Source of the DNA: Endozoicomonas numazuensis | GTDB taxonomy: Bacteria; Pseudomonadota; Gammaproteobacteria; Pseudomonadales; Endozoicomonadaceae | Reading direction: 5' to 3' | NCBI RefSeq assembly: GCF_000722635.1 | Contig: NZ_JOKH01000001.1 | Location: forward strand, 239,369-283,927 | Length of the DNA stretch: 44,559 nt | In this document: piece after piece, positions 1-9,261 of the stretch | Position numbering within the stretch: the stretch's first letter is position 1 | Layout of the letters: each line of letters opens with the position of its first letter | Program-made: the position numbers and the translations under genes | The notes under the pieces: model-generated | Seen by the model: the letters and a program-made list of their open reading frames with translations, nothing else | The model's database searches: none | What the model was told of the DNA's origin: nothing

Positions 1-2
1 TT

Positions 3-494
3 CCGGTTGAGCTTGGCGTCCGTTTGGCGATTGTCGAAGACCAGTATGGTTTTATTCTGAACCATCGGGTCATGGAGAAAGAAACCGATGAAAAGGCTGC
101 CGTTCCGATCATCCGGGCAACCAAAGCCGCCTTTCCATCTTTGAGCGTTTGCAGTTTTGATAAAGGGTTTCACTCACCATCCAACCAAAAAGATTTGCTT
201 AAATACCTTACCATGGTCGTATTACCAAAAAAGGGACGACGAACCCGGGCCGAGCAGGAGCGGGAAAACGACCCGGAATTCAAAGCGGCTAAAAGAAAGC
301 ACTCGGCGGTAGAATCAGCGATCAATGCACTTGAGTCTCACGGGTTGGATAAATGCGCGGATCACGGAATAGATGGACTGAAACGCTATGTTGCTCTCGG
401 AGTTCTTGCCAGGAATTTTCAGAAGATGGGGGCAGAGCTTCAGAAAATAGAACGAAAGAGCGCAAAAAAACGACAACTTCGACTCTGTGGCTGA
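3..494 (+). pseudogene. ISNCY-type transposase, C-terminal part (cut by window start)
   Basis: The reading frame is open from the first codons of the window and runs to the TGA at 492-494, so the gene begins outside the window and the TTG at 24 is not a real start. The visible ~160 residues resemble the C-terminal catalytic half of ISNCY-family transposases: a strand ending in FILNHRVM, a segment with SFDKGFHSP, a basic stretch with PKKGRRTRAEQE, and the final HSAVESAINALESHG helix that supplies the acidic catalytic residue, followed by LARNFQKM. I recognise the family from these motifs, not from a search. An N-terminal fragment of the same kind of transposase lies at 41184-41411 on the other strand. 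Whether this copy is intact upstream cannot be seen. Confidence 0.7.
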
Positions 495-717
495 AAGCAC
501 TGACGGTTAATTCGAAAAAAGAATAAAATCAGTAAAGACTGAGGTCGTCGCTTGTCTTGAAATTGCAGAAATGACGAGTTTGGTAAGAAAATTACGATGA
601 AACTGACAAATCAGAAAGCCTATTGATCGATTATTCAAATATCTGGCTTATGAAGGCTGAACTTCGAACAGAAAAGAGCATTTTCCGTTCGGGCACTAAT
701 TAGAATCAGGTAATCCC

Positions 718-1284
718 ATGCACCGAGTCAAATACCTTCTATCTCTCCTTTCTCTCCCCACGCTGGTGTTTGCTGAACCGGTGGTTGAAACGAACATCAA
801 GTATTATGAAATACAAGGCTCATCTCCTTACGAACTGAGGCATCAACTGGACGACAAGAGCCCAGTCATTCTCGATGGGGAACGATTAGATGCCGACACA
901 GAATGGGATGTGCACTGGAATTTCAAATGGTCTGAAAGCAAGAACCAATGCAAGATCGATTCGGTAACCACCCGGGTTAACGTTGAATACACTCTGCCTG
1001 AATGGGTTAACCGGGATACCTCTAGAAGACGACTCAGGGAAAAGTGGGATCGTTACTACACCGCGCTCAAAGAACATGAGAAAGGCCATAAAGATATTGG
1101 CTTCGAAGCGGCCTATGATATTGAAGAAGCTATAGCCGCAATGAAACCTGAAGCCCATTGTCAGAAGCTGGAAAAGCAGGCAAATGCTCTGGCCGAAAGC
1201 ATTATTCACCAATATGTTAAAAGAGATAAAAAATACGACCGCATCACCCGTCACGGTCTTGATCAGGGAGCAACGTTTCCATAG
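718..1284 (+). CDS. Secreted DUF922-type zinc protease-like protein
   Basis: A 188-residue protein with a signal peptide (residues 1-19: basic MHRVK, hydrophobic core, LVFA cleavage region). The mature part carries an HEKGH motif near residue 120, the HExxH zinc-binding and catalytic signature, followed by DIGFEAA. This layout, with an upstream aromatic WDVHWNFKW strand and a CKI segment, matches DUF922 proteins, which are predicted secreted zinc-dependent proteases of unknown substrate. The start ATG follows AGGTAATCCC. The gene stands alone between transposase debris and the broken SET gene. Catalysis is inferred from the motif only. Two cysteines (in CKI and HCQK) could form a disulphide in the periplasm. 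Confidence 0.75.
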   Translation: MHRVKYLLSLLSLPTLVFAEPVVETNIKYYEIQGSSPYELRHQLDDKSPVILDGERLDADTEWDVHWNFKWSESKNQCKIDSVTTRVNVEYTLPEWVNRDTSRRRLREKWDRYYTALKEHEKGHKDIGFEAAYDIEEAIAAMKPEAHCQKLEKQANALAESIIHQYVKRDKKYDRITRHGLDQGATFP

Positions 1285-1489
1285 GGAAGCGTTAATGATT
1301 ATACCTACTCCGATCATCCTGAGCCTGTCGAAGAACACTGGCAAACACCAACGGAGCCTTTTGAAGTGAAAACCGCTTAAGTCAGACCTGGTCCTGCCAA
1401 TGCCAGGCCTTCAGGCCATTTAGGGTACCTTTTCCATCGAGAAAGGTCTCAAAAGCATTCAATGGACTGAAACGACAGGGACGAAAGCG
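1285..1489. other. Intergenic spacer with REP half-unit
   Basis: No gene is visible. Positions 1319-1333 hold CTGAGCCTGTCGAAG, the same arm that builds the palindrome at 30553-30615. A related, imperfect arm lies near 9095-9110. Short open frames crossing this spacer show no coding features. Confidence 0.5.
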
Positions 1490-2388
1490 ATGTTTCCACA
1501 GAATTACAGTGATTACTTATTCTCAGCTGGGCAAGATAATGATCGCCTTCGAGAAGATGGCTATCAATCTCAGATAAAGTCTCTGGAGCATCAACTGACG
1601 AAACCCCAGAATCACTATAAACAACAGGTTCATGAAATTCGCGAGCTCAGGGCTCAATGGAAATCCAATGCAGAACGACTGGTCATCGCTGAAAAGGACT
1701 GTGCAAAGCACAAAATAAAGCAGGAAAAAGCCCTGCAGACCATTGAAGATCAGAAAGAGGTCATTGACAGGCTTGAGAACAAGGTCAGACTGCTGACCAC
1801 AGGTGAGGGCTTCTGGCCAGATCTGAAAGTGCAAGGCAGTAAAATCCCTGGCGCCGGGGAAGGCCTCTTTGCTTCACGTCCTATTCCCAAGGGCGTGGTC
1901 ATCGGTGAATACTACGGAACTCCTACCTATCGGATGGAAGTCGGTGACGACAGCCATGTTGTCTGGAGAAAAAGTGACAAAAGTCCCGTTTTATGAAAGA
2001 TGATACCTGTTTCGTATGGATCAAAGAGGAAGTCAAACAAAATGGTATCTGGACCAAGGTCAACACGGAAAAAGGCGTTGACGGTGACCGTAAAGGTGAT
2101 CATGAGGAGAAAACCATTCTGCGTAAAATGAACCACAGTGAAAAGAACAATGCGGCTCATTTTGTCTGTGAAGACGGTACGGTTAAATTCTATACCACAC
2201 GACCCATCGAAGCAGGTGAAGAGTTGCTGTGGGATTATGATGAAGACGTTGAAAGCAACTTTGAAAAGGGCGTGAAAAAACTCATTATCCAGAGTCCAAA
2301 AAGTTACGTTCAGGTGATTGACGGCGATGTCATGCTGAAGAAAACTAAACACCCCAAACTGAATGTAAAAAGCTTTTTACGCCTTTAA
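1490..2388 (+). pseudogene. SET-domain methyltransferase-like gene, frameshifted
   Basis: Two overlapping frames together encode one protein of about 298 residues. The first (1490-1996) has an N-terminal coiled coil (about residues 20-105, rich in K, E, Q with heptad-like leucines), then the start of a SET domain: GAGEGLFASRPIPKG and VIGEYYG. The second (1993-2388) holds the rest: KMNHSEKNNAAHFV, equivalent to the SET NHxxxPN region, and ELLWDYDED, equivalent to the ELxxDY motif. SET domains transfer methyl groups from S-adenosylmethionine to lysine. The break is at ATGA (1993-1996). Adding one T to the run at 1989-1992 would restore PVFMKDDTCF, so a one-base deletion explains it. A real mutation, a sequencing error, or translational coupling through ATGA are all possible. 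The NH motif is less canonical than in the protein at 5485-9018. Confidence 0.7.
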
Positions 2389-2456
2389 GAATTATGTGTT
2401 AATTCGTAGAGACAGCCTTTAGACTTCAGCTTTAAATAAAAAGAAGTTTCCAGCTC

Positions 2457-2933
2457 ATGTTTAACCATGAACCTGAAGGTTACCCTTGTCCTTTCTGCAG
2501 AATTCTTAACTCGGAAACAGAGAAAAAAGCGGAAGTTCTTTTTGAAACCAACTCAGTGTTTGTCTGCATGCCGATCCATCATAAACCGGCTTCAGGGCCT
2601 TCTTTGCTTATCATTCCCAAACAGCATGTCGAAAATATATACGACATGGATGACTCGCTGTTGGCAGAGCTTATCAGCCTGGGCAAAAAGATGGCGCTGG
2701 CTGTAAAGGCAGCCTGGAAAGCTGACGGTATTACCCTGATACAAAATAATGAGCCGGCGGGTTCGCAGGATGTCTGGCATTTTCATTTGCATATCAAGTG
2801 CAGACGGGAAGGCGATAATTTCTGGAAAGCGCCCATGCAGCGCACTGCACAAGCCTTGAGAAAGGAGTGGATTGATTCTTTCAGGCGCTTTATGACAGGT
2901 CAGTCTACTCCCCCTGTTGAGGACGAAGCATAG
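2457..2933 (+). CDS. HIT (histidine triad) family hydrolase
   Basis: A 158-residue cytoplasmic protein of the histidine triad superfamily, which hydrolyses or transfers nucleotidyl groups from nucleoside phosphoramidates, dinucleoside polyphosphates and similar substrates. The key signature HFHLHIK (H-x-H-x-H followed by hydrophobic residues) lies near residues 109-115, preceded by NNEPAGSQDVW. The N-terminal CPFCRIL matches the CxxC found in HIT proteins with a structural zinc, and LLIIPKQHVENI is the typical central strand with its histidine. Length is usual for the family. The gene is convergent with the kinase on the other strand, and the two coding regions overlap by 29 bases (2905-2933). 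The precise substrate cannot be told. Confidence 0.85.
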   Translation: MFNHEPEGYPCPFCRILNSETEKKAEVLFETNSVFVCMPIHHKPASGPSLLIIPKQHVENIYDMDDSLLAELISLGKKMALAVKAAWKADGITLIQNNEPAGSQDVWHFHLHIKCRREGDNFWKAPMQRTAQALRKEWIDSFRRFMTGQSTPPVEDEA

Positions 2934-4368
2934 GTCTTTCTTTAAACCATTGAGCCTTTTCCTGCTCCAGGGCACTGGTCTTCAAAGCCTGGTACTTTGC
3001 TGAACTGGTTTTCAGCGTTCTTTCTGCTTTCTTCATCTCAATCTTGTTCAATTTGAGAAAAGAAGATGCCAGCACCTCATCAAGGTCAGCCCTCTTATCT
3101 CTGAGTGGAGACAAAGTACTGTTGATAAAAATGTAGTAGTCACCGCCAATCTCCATCGCTTTTCTGGTTTTTGCCATGGCACTGTTAAGCTCTTTCTTTG
3201 GAAAGTCGTGAGAAAAGGCAGGCAGAACGTCGAAATTACGATAGCGGTCAGACATCCGAGTGTAGAGATCATGAATCCGGTACTCTGTCCCTGACCTGAA
3301 GGACCCGAGATTAGCCCCCATGGTAAACATTTCAGGCTCTTCTCCCTCGGTGAAACCCTGAATGTACATCATCTGGCCAAGACCATAGATATCCATTTTC
3401 GGGTCACTCTGGGCACCTCTTGGCAGCTTGTCTTTCAATTCATCAGTCATCGGTTCCCTGTCACCAGGAGGCACAGGTTGAAAGCGACGTTTATCCATCA
3501 CTTTGAATGATACCGCAGCAGGGTCAACATAAAGTTCATGACCCGGGTTGGCCACCTCATCAAACCGGGTACTGGTACCAAGATCAATCAGTCGCAAGCG
3601 ATTCTGACGGGTGTCATACAACAGATTATCTGGCTTGAAATCACCATGCATAAAACCGGCATCCTGCAGATGCTTCAGACACTGGGCTGCCTGTTTAGCG
3701 AGCAATTTGTTCGCACACATATACTCGCTTCTGGTCAGCTGCTCACCCAGATACAGTGTTCTTAATTCCTTGAATATCTGCTCCAGTGACGGTCCCTCGA
3801 TACGCTCCAGCAATAACCCTTTTCGACCTTTGATAATATGCATCCCATAACACTTAACCAGTCCGGGATCTTCAGGAACACTGGAGAATACATGAGCTTC
3901 GTTTTCAATCGTTTTCCAGGCCCAGGCCTGTTTGTTTTCATCATCATCCAGTGACGGCGGAAGGGTTTTGAAAATCAGGGAAGTTGCTTCGCCATCCGGT
4001 CCCATGACAGGGAGCAGTTCTACGGTGTCACTGCAATGCACAGGAGAGACTTCATCCAGAGAATATTTCCGACTATCGAAAGGCAGTGGTCTGGTTATTT
4101 GATGGGTTGTAGCACTCGACTCAATGGGCTCAAATCGATTCAGGGTAGACTGTGATAAGGGTGAACCGGGACTTTCATAACTCGAATCAACCGATTGAAA
4201 ACGAGTGGGACATGACAGATTTTTGATCGGTTTGACCTGCTCTGTCTGTTTTCCCTGATGGGCACCGGTTTTCAGCCTGTCCCCCCTTCTTCTCGAAGAT
4301 TCCCCCTTCAAGGTATCAGGTCTGTCGCCAACAGGATGATGACGATGTGATCCCGGAACGCTGTCCAT
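2905..4368 (-). CDS. Eukaryotic-like Ser/Thr protein kinase
   Basis: About 487 residues from the ATG at 4368. The frame is open upstream to a TTG at 4491, but that extension is basic, low in complexity and lacks a clear ribosome site. The first ~110 residues are a serine/proline-rich, probably disordered region. The kinase domain follows: ATP-side lysine in SLIFKTLPP, hinge LLLERIEGPSL, catalytic loop HGDFKPDN near residue 240, and DLG (replacing DFG) near 262, then DIYGLGQMM helix F. Catalytic Asp, Lys and Asn are present, so activity is plausible. HGD instead of HRD suggests a kinase that does not need activation-loop phosphorylation. The C-terminus is basic and helical. A host-directed effector role is inference only. 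The gene stands alone and is convergent with the HIT gene. Confidence 0.75.
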   Translation of the reverse strand: MDSVPGSHRHHPVGDRPDTLKGESSRRRGDRLKTGAHQGKQTEQVKPIKNLSCPTRFQSVDSSYESPGSPLSQSTLNRFEPIESSATTHQITRPLPFDSRKYSLDEVSPVHCSDTVELLPVMGPDGEATSLIFKTLPPSLDDDENKQAWAWKTIENEAHVFSSVPEDPGLVKCYGMHIIKGRKGLLLERIEGPSLEQIFKELRTLYLGEQLTRSEYMCANKLLAKQAAQCLKHLQDAGFMHGDFKPDNLLYDTRQNRLRLIDLGTSTRFDEVANPGHELYVDPAAVSFKVMDKRRFQPVPPGDREPMTDELKDKLPRGAQSDPKMDIYGLGQMMYIQGFTEGEEPEMFTMGANLGSFRSGTEYRIHDLYTRMSDRYRNFDVLPAFSHDFPKKELNSAMAKTRKAMEIGGDYYIFINSTLSPLRDKRADLDEVLASSFLKLNKIEMKKAERTLKTSSAKYQALKTSALEQEKAQWFKERPMLRPQQGE

Positions 4369-4539
4369 GCTCCTAAAGCCCCTTCTTCTGAATCTCTTAT
4401 CCAGTGTAGCGTTCACGCCTCGACAAAAAGGCAATCTATCTCGCGCCTGTCGACCACCTGCAGCAACTGATTGGCGAAAGGCATAATGCAACCCGCCAGA
4501 TCAGTTTTTTTGCTGATCAGCCATGCTATTCAACGCTAG

Positions 4540-4777
4540 TCCGGAAAATTCATAAAGCCGCTCCAGTCAGGCTAAAGGCTTCGGAAATACTGAGATATTC
4601 GTTTTCTGATGTGTACGAAAAGAAACGAACATCGCTCGTCAGCTTCTCGCTAGCTCTTTCTCCGCCGTGACAGCATTTTCTCGTCAGATCCATACAATAA
4701 GCATGAATATGACGAGAAAATGTGTCAGCCGAATAAAGAGCAGAACGCGAAGCTCAACACTTTATGAAATGTCCGGG
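4540..4777. mobile_element. MITE-like element with CTAG duplication
   Basis: A 238-base non-coding element. Its ends are inverted repeats: TCCGGAAAATTCATAAAG at 4540-4557 and the complement of CTTTATGAAATGTCCGGG at 4760-4777, with 15 of 18 positions matching. CTAG flanks it on both sides (4536-4539 and 4778-4781), as expected for a four-base target duplication. Internally it folds as a long imperfect hairpin: TGACAGCATTTTCTCGTCA at 4668-4686 pairs with 4710-4727 and weaker pairing extends outward. It codes for nothing recognisable. YTAR duplications are typical of IS5-group transposases, so mobilisation by such an enzyme is inferred. The same end occurs at 30671. The rest of the 4369-4912 spacer shows no gene. 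Confidence 0.7.
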
Positions 4778-4912
4778 CTAGAGAAGTTGGCAGTGAGGAA
4801 GGAGGTATTAATCGTAAATTTACAGAGAGTGAGCCTGCCTCGTTTACGATGAAAATCAGTTAAGGACATTCAAGGCAATCTGGGCAGGTTCTCATTCAGC
4901 GCAAGGCTATAA

Positions 4913-5242
4913 TCAGCCGCAGCACTTCTTGTATTTCTTGCCACTGCCGCAAACACAAGGGTCGTTTCTGCCCGGTGTTTTTTCTACCACTTTCGTGGTT
5001 GGCAGGTTTTTCAACAGCTCCAGATCAGAAATGTCTTCCTGCAGCTCTTCATCAACCTCGATGGTGTAAAACCAGCCATTTTCTTCAAAGATGGCGGCCA
5101 GTTCCTGCTCACGTTCTTCAGTTTGAACAACCACACTGGCAGGGTTTTTCTCGGTGCCCAGCCTGGCTGATTTCTTGCGCTCGAACCCCCGGCTGTGTTT
5201 ATCCGTGAGGTTCATCAAACGGTTGCCTTCGGCATAAAGCAT
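4913..5242 (-). CDS. SEC-C metal-binding protein (PBPRA1643 type)
   Basis: A 109-residue protein ending in [20 protein letters not shown], the SEC-C zinc-binding motif also found at the C-terminus of SecA. The N-terminal part, with [20 protein letters not shown] and VQTEERE, matches a short family of stand-alone proteins named after Photobacterium PBPRA1643. The function of that family is not known; zinc binding by the CxC...CC cluster is expected. The family includes the GNR segment near the N-terminus, which favours the ATG at 5242 over the internal ATG at 5215. A GGTGGGT stretch lies just upstream. It is a single gene with no operon partner. Confidence 0.8.
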   Translation of the reverse strand: MLYAEGNRLMNLTDKHSRGFERKKSARLGTEKNPASVVVQTEEREQELAAIFEENGWFYTIEVDEELQEDISDLELLKNLPTTKVVEKTPGRNDPCVCGSGKKYKKCCG

Positions 5243-5484
5243 AGGTTACCCACCACTCTTGATCGATTCAATTCATTATCCGTACCTGAGTTCCTCAGGA
5301 CAGGGATAACCAGTAAAACCGACGTAATCTACTGGATTTGCATCGATTTAGCCAGAAGTCTGACGGATTTATAATCAAAAAGCTGATTATTACCCTTTCG
5401 GGCAGAACCTTTATGAAACGTCGACCATTTAAATAGAGATGCGTCACTTTCAGGAATGTTTCGAGGGGTATTTAAAATTAAGCG

Positions 5485-8400
5485 TTATTCAGAAGATGGA
5501 GAGACTGCTGTGGCCAATGCTTCACGTAATGTTTTCCTGTTCCAGTTACCGGGAATACCAATTCGGCGCAGCTCCATGAGCATATGACTCTCACTATATC
5601 GAAGCTCTTCTAACTTCAGCAACCATGCATCGAAAGCCCCGGGTTCACGCCAGCGCGCCCTGATAGCCAACTCTATTTTCTCACTGGCATGGAAATCATT
5701 ATCTTCATCAATGGCTTCGTACAATTCTGCCAGTGTTCTTTTGAAAAGATCTGTATAAGGGAAACGAGCCTTGAGGTAATCGGCGAAATGAGCCAGCTCC
5801 CAGCTTCCCCCACAAGGGTTGCTCACTTCAGAATGGCACAGTTTGTTCACCAGGTTGAAGAGAGAAACGCCCTCCTCTACAATCTGACTCTTGATGTATT
5901 GCCTGAGCACTTCATCGTTTTCATGCCTCATCAAAGCTTGAAGTATGGGCATACTATCCTTGTAAGTCAGCCAATTAGCGCTATCAACAAAGCCAACTAT
6001 GTACTTGGCCAGTTCGTCAGCGTTCCACCTTTCCCTATATTCAGGAGGCATCTTCAATTTTCGATTATTCAGATTAGTGACCAGTTCCCCCAAAGTCCCT
6101 GTGCAAATACGCCGGGCTATGCCGAGCAGATAGTGCTGGAGCCCTTTTTCAATATGGAGTCGCGCCATATCCAGCAAAAAAGCACTGGCATTTGCATCTT
6201 TGTCATTCGCCACCTTCATTTCCAGTTCAATCAGGGTTTCTTCTGCCAGGCACTCATAATAATGCTTCAAGCCAGGTAATAGCTCATGCAAGGCATTATC
6301 ACTCCACTCATTAGGCTTTTTGACAACCGGGGGGCATAGCACCTGAGATCTTTTCAAAAAAATGACCAGCTGCTGGAAAGATTTATGCTGACACACCCAG
6401 TATCGAAGAAATTCCTTCACCCGCTCGGTATCTCTTTGGGAGTAATGTCGAAGCGCCTCTCCATGCATCAGCTGGCATAACTGTATACGAGACATGGGAA
6501 TATACTTCTCAATCATTTGAAACTGCTTGGTAGGCTTAGCCTTAACTTTCAGTTCCTTCATGCGGGCGCTTACACCGGATGCTCCCCTTTGGACATAGGT
6601 TGCACTGGAGAGCGTTTTATACAATAACCAGGCCAGCGCCTCGTCATCGCCCTGATTAGCCTGCCTTACTAACTCTGCATTGGGCAGCAGGGATTTGGCC
6701 CTGAGCGCAGAAGGAGGATTATCCAGATCGGCCAGAAAAAGGGTCTGCTCTTGGGAACTCAAACGTGGGATGTCATCAGGAGAAGGCTCTGCCAGCCCCA
6801 CTTCCATATCGGTGACAGTGGCATCACTGTGACTGATTGAATTCACCTCTGACACATCGGTACTCATCATCTCAGCCACAGGGCTCTTTCTGAGCAACCG
6901 GCTTTGTGGGTCAATTTCGAACAGTTCTTCAGGGTTCTGAACAATATCCTTACCGACCAGAGCAAAGTTGAGCAGGCCTATTCCGCCATAATCAAAAGTC
7001 AGTTCACGATTTCGCTCAACAGGGTCATTTGGATCTATGTCGGCTATGGCAATAACTACCAGTTTTATTGCAGCCTGAAGATCGGTTCCGGGCTTCAGAT
7101 AGATACGTTCTTCATAATCTATCCAGTCAATGCACTCGGGTCTTACAATCGACAATAGCTGAACATTCGGGTGGTGAGCATCATGATTCAGAAACCGAAA
7201 ATTGCCTCCCCCCTGTTCACCATTCACTCCCAGCTCATAGCCCAGATGACCGGCTATGGTTCGACCCTCACTTTCAGGTTCAAACATCAACCGAATCTGA
7301 TGAGTCCATGCTGTATAGGTGTCAGGTTCCGTCAGAAAATGCGGTTCTGGAACCGGGTCTATGACAACATATAAATGCTGGTGAGTCTGACTGACGGGCT
7401 TGTCCGGCTGTATGCCTTTCATTTTCTTGTGTTCTTCATCCAGCTCACTACGAACGACAACCCTGCCACTGTACTCCCCTAGCAGCTGGTATTGTTTTAT
7501 AGCGACTTTGGCGATGCAGCCATTTCCAGCCCGCAGGCTTTGCCCCATCTCTACCGTGTCCCCACTGTCCATTTTTGCAAGCACATCGGAAACTTCCTTA
7601 TAGTCGAGACTCAGGCCCGCCACATTCAAAACTCGAGGGTCGACGATCTTCACGCCCCTTTCACCACTGCTCATTGGTAAAATATTCAGAGGAATACCGA
7701 TAGCCTGCTTCAAGCCCTCAATGTCCCATTTACCCCCATCTGGAGAAGGTATTTCTAAATGATTGAACGTAAATTCAACCTCATCCAGTCGTCCACAAAA
7801 GTCATACAGTCCTTTTGCATAGGCAATACGATTCTCTCCGTCTCCATGCAATGCCCGAAACTGAAGCTTTTCCAACGCTCTTCTTTTCTGCAAAGAGGAC
7901 TGAGCCTTAACAAAGGCCACTAGAAGTGACTGGGAGGAACTATCCAGCACTAATTTCTCCGAAGACAATCCGGAAATAGAAGCAATCAGCTCATACCAAC
8001 TCCGAACACCCAAAGGAAGGGAAGCATTAACCATCAAATGATCCAGAACCTTTTCCAGGGGCTCTCCAGCCGTGAGTCTCAGCTTAATCATTTCTTTTAA
8101 TGCCAAAACGCCCAGTTGGCGATTATCGACCTGACTCAACCATCGAAATTCAAACTGTCTGAGCAAAGCCGTTCTCAGTTCAAGATCTCCAGACAGGTTA
8201 TCAATCAGTCGTGCAAAAAAGACGCTGATATTTGGACTTTTAAACCCTTCAGGAAGTTTCCAGCAGGTATCCTGAAGCTCCCGGTGGAGACTTTTCAAAC
8301 TCTGTCCTTGCTCCAGAGCCACCTTTATAAACCAGACAAAAGCTTTAGAGTCTTTTAACAAGAAAAGCTTGAGCTCGGTATAGGCGGCCTCATCTCCTGC

Positions 8401-9018
8401 CATCGCCCTGTCATAAAGCTGCTCTCCCAGATCATCATTCAGATCAGGCAAACCTGAAAGCAACTCAGGCACATACCGGACCAATAGAACAAGATCCCAC
8501 TGCTGGTGCCCACGAAAGGGCGGCTTGATTTCAAGGAAATTCAGAGTATCCAGTAAAGCGGAGATACCTTTGTCGGAGTACCCAAGAATAAGAGCTTTTA
8601 AATCAGCTTCCGATAACAGCCTGCTCAATTGTGCGTCAGGAAGTTTAAAGTGACGTTTAATGTACTCAATCAACTGGAAGAGATTAATAGGCCTGGTAAA
8701 CCTTTGCTGCAATTCACTGAGCAGTCTTGGCAAGCAGGTATCGCGATGTACGGAATCGCGCTGGATGCTGATGAGAGAACCGTATAGCTCTTCCTGCAAT
8801 TGAAGATGGTCAGCGTCGGGGAAACAGTCTTCAAGAGACAAAATGCCACTGGCAGGAATCGACAGTCGGGGCAGCATTGATGGCGCTGACCTTGCACTGC
8901 GATGTGAAAGACTTTCCCCCTGCCTGAATCTTTTTGCAGAAGGAGGCTGATCAATATCTTCTTCAGCTTCCTGGTTGCTGAAAAAACGCGGGGGATTCGC
9001 GCCTGATGTAGGTTCCAT
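5485..9018 (-). CDS. Giant SET-domain protein (putative lysine methyltransferase)
   Basis: A 1177-residue protein with no signal peptide or membrane segment. The central region (about residues 505-680) is a SET domain: GNGCIAKVAIKQYQLLGEYSG at the start, RFLNHDAHHPN near residue 609 (the NHxxxPN cofactor and active-site motif) and ELTFDYGG near 673 (the catalytic-tyrosine motif). All the key motifs are better preserved than in the broken SET gene at 1490-2388. An insert rich in H, P and E separates the two halves of the domain. Both flanks (about 30-500 and 750-1177) are helical and share a similar texture, such as GDEAAYTELKLFLL and GDDEALAWLLYKTL, which suggests related modules. The N-terminal 60 residues are disordered and basic. 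Bacterial SET proteins include host-chromatin modifiers, but the target here is unknown. The gene is monocistronic. Confidence 0.8.
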   Translation of the reverse strand: MEPTSGANPPRFFSNQEAEEDIDQPPSAKRFRQGESLSHRSARSAPSMLPRLSIPASGILSLEDCFPDADHLQLQEELYGSLISIQRDSVHRDTCLPRLLSELQQRFTRPINLFQLIEYIKRHFKLPDAQLSRLLSEADLKALILGYSDKGISALLDTLNFLEIKPPFRGHQQWDLVLLVRYVPELLSGLPDLNDDLGEQLYDRAMAGDEAAYTELKLFLLKDSKAFVWFIKVALEQGQSLKSLHRELQDTCWKLPEGFKSPNISVFFARLIDNLSGDLELRTALLRQFEFRWLSQVDNRQLGVLALKEMIKLRLTAGEPLEKVLDHLMVNASLPLGVRSWYELIASISGLSSEKLVLDSSSQSLLVAFVKAQSSLQKRRALEKLQFRALHGDGENRIAYAKGLYDFCGRLDEVEFTFNHLEIPSPDGGKWDIEGLKQAIGIPLNILPMSSGERGVKIVDPRVLNVAGLSLDYKEVSDVLAKMDSGDTVEMGQSLRAGNGCIAKVAIKQYQLLGEYSGRVVVRSELDEEHKKMKGIQPDKPVSQTHQHLYVVIDPVPEPHFLTEPDTYTAWTHQIRLMFEPESEGRTIAGHLGYELGVNGEQGGGNFRFLNHDAHHPNVQLLSIVRPECIDWIDYEERIYLKPGTDLQAAIKLVVIAIADIDPNDPVERNRELTFDYGGIGLLNFALVGKDIVQNPEELFEIDPQSRLLRKSPVAEMMSTDVSEVNSISHSDATVTDMEVGLAEPSPDDIPRLSSQEQTLFLADLDNPPSALRAKSLLPNAELVRQANQGDDEALAWLLYKTLSSATYVQRGASGVSARMKELKVKAKPTKQFQMIEKYIPMSRIQLCQLMHGEALRHYSQRDTERVKEFLRYWVCQHKSFQQLVIFLKRSQVLCPPVVKKPNEWSDNALHELLPGLKHYYECLAEETLIELEMKVANDKDANASAFLLDMARLHIEKGLQHYLLGIARRICTGTLGELVTNLNNRKLKMPPEYRERWNADELAKYIVGFVDSANWLTYKDSMPILQALMRHENDEVLRQYIKSQIVEEGVSLFNLVNKLCHSEVSNPCGGSWELAHFADYLKARFPYTDLFKRTLAELYEAIDEDNDFHASEKIELAIRARWREPGAFDAWLLKLEELRYSESHMLMELRRIGIPGNWNRKTLREALATAVSPSSE

Positions 9019-9261
9019 CCATTAACTATAAATCACGAGCGTTCGATGGTCGAATATCAACAAACTTTGATCTGGCAAGCGCATTGCCAGCTCCCTTCGA
9101 CAGCCTCAGGATGTACTGGGTATGTAAGGTAATTAACGTTCTAGAACCTTAGTGATGAGTGGTCGACTTTTTGGTCTATCTTTATGGGCTGATCTGTTTT
9201 AGAGCCTGAACTCTGGAACCTTCCCCCATTCCTTTCGGTCAGCTGTCAGAGGATTAGCCGA
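9019..9261. other. Divergent intergenic region
   Basis: This separates the giant SET gene from the M1-like lipoprotein gene and must hold promoters for both. CTGGCAAGCGCATTGCCAG near 9072-9090 is a short palindrome, and a degenerate REP arm (CTTCGACAGCCTCAGG) follows at about 9095-9110. No gene is visible. Confidence 0.4.

Noticed and set aside
886-1344. 152-codon leftward frame
   Set aside because: It is antisense to the DUF922 gene, whose signal peptide and HEKGH motif mark the true strand.
1975-2000. Programmed -1 frameshift in the SET gene
   Set aside because: No X-XXY-YYZ slippery heptamer is in frame at the junction. A simple one-base deletion in the T run, or ATGA coupling, is a better explanation.
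5689-6279. 196-codon rightward frame
   Set aside because: It lies wholly antisense to the giant SET gene and has no recognisable motif or ribosome site.
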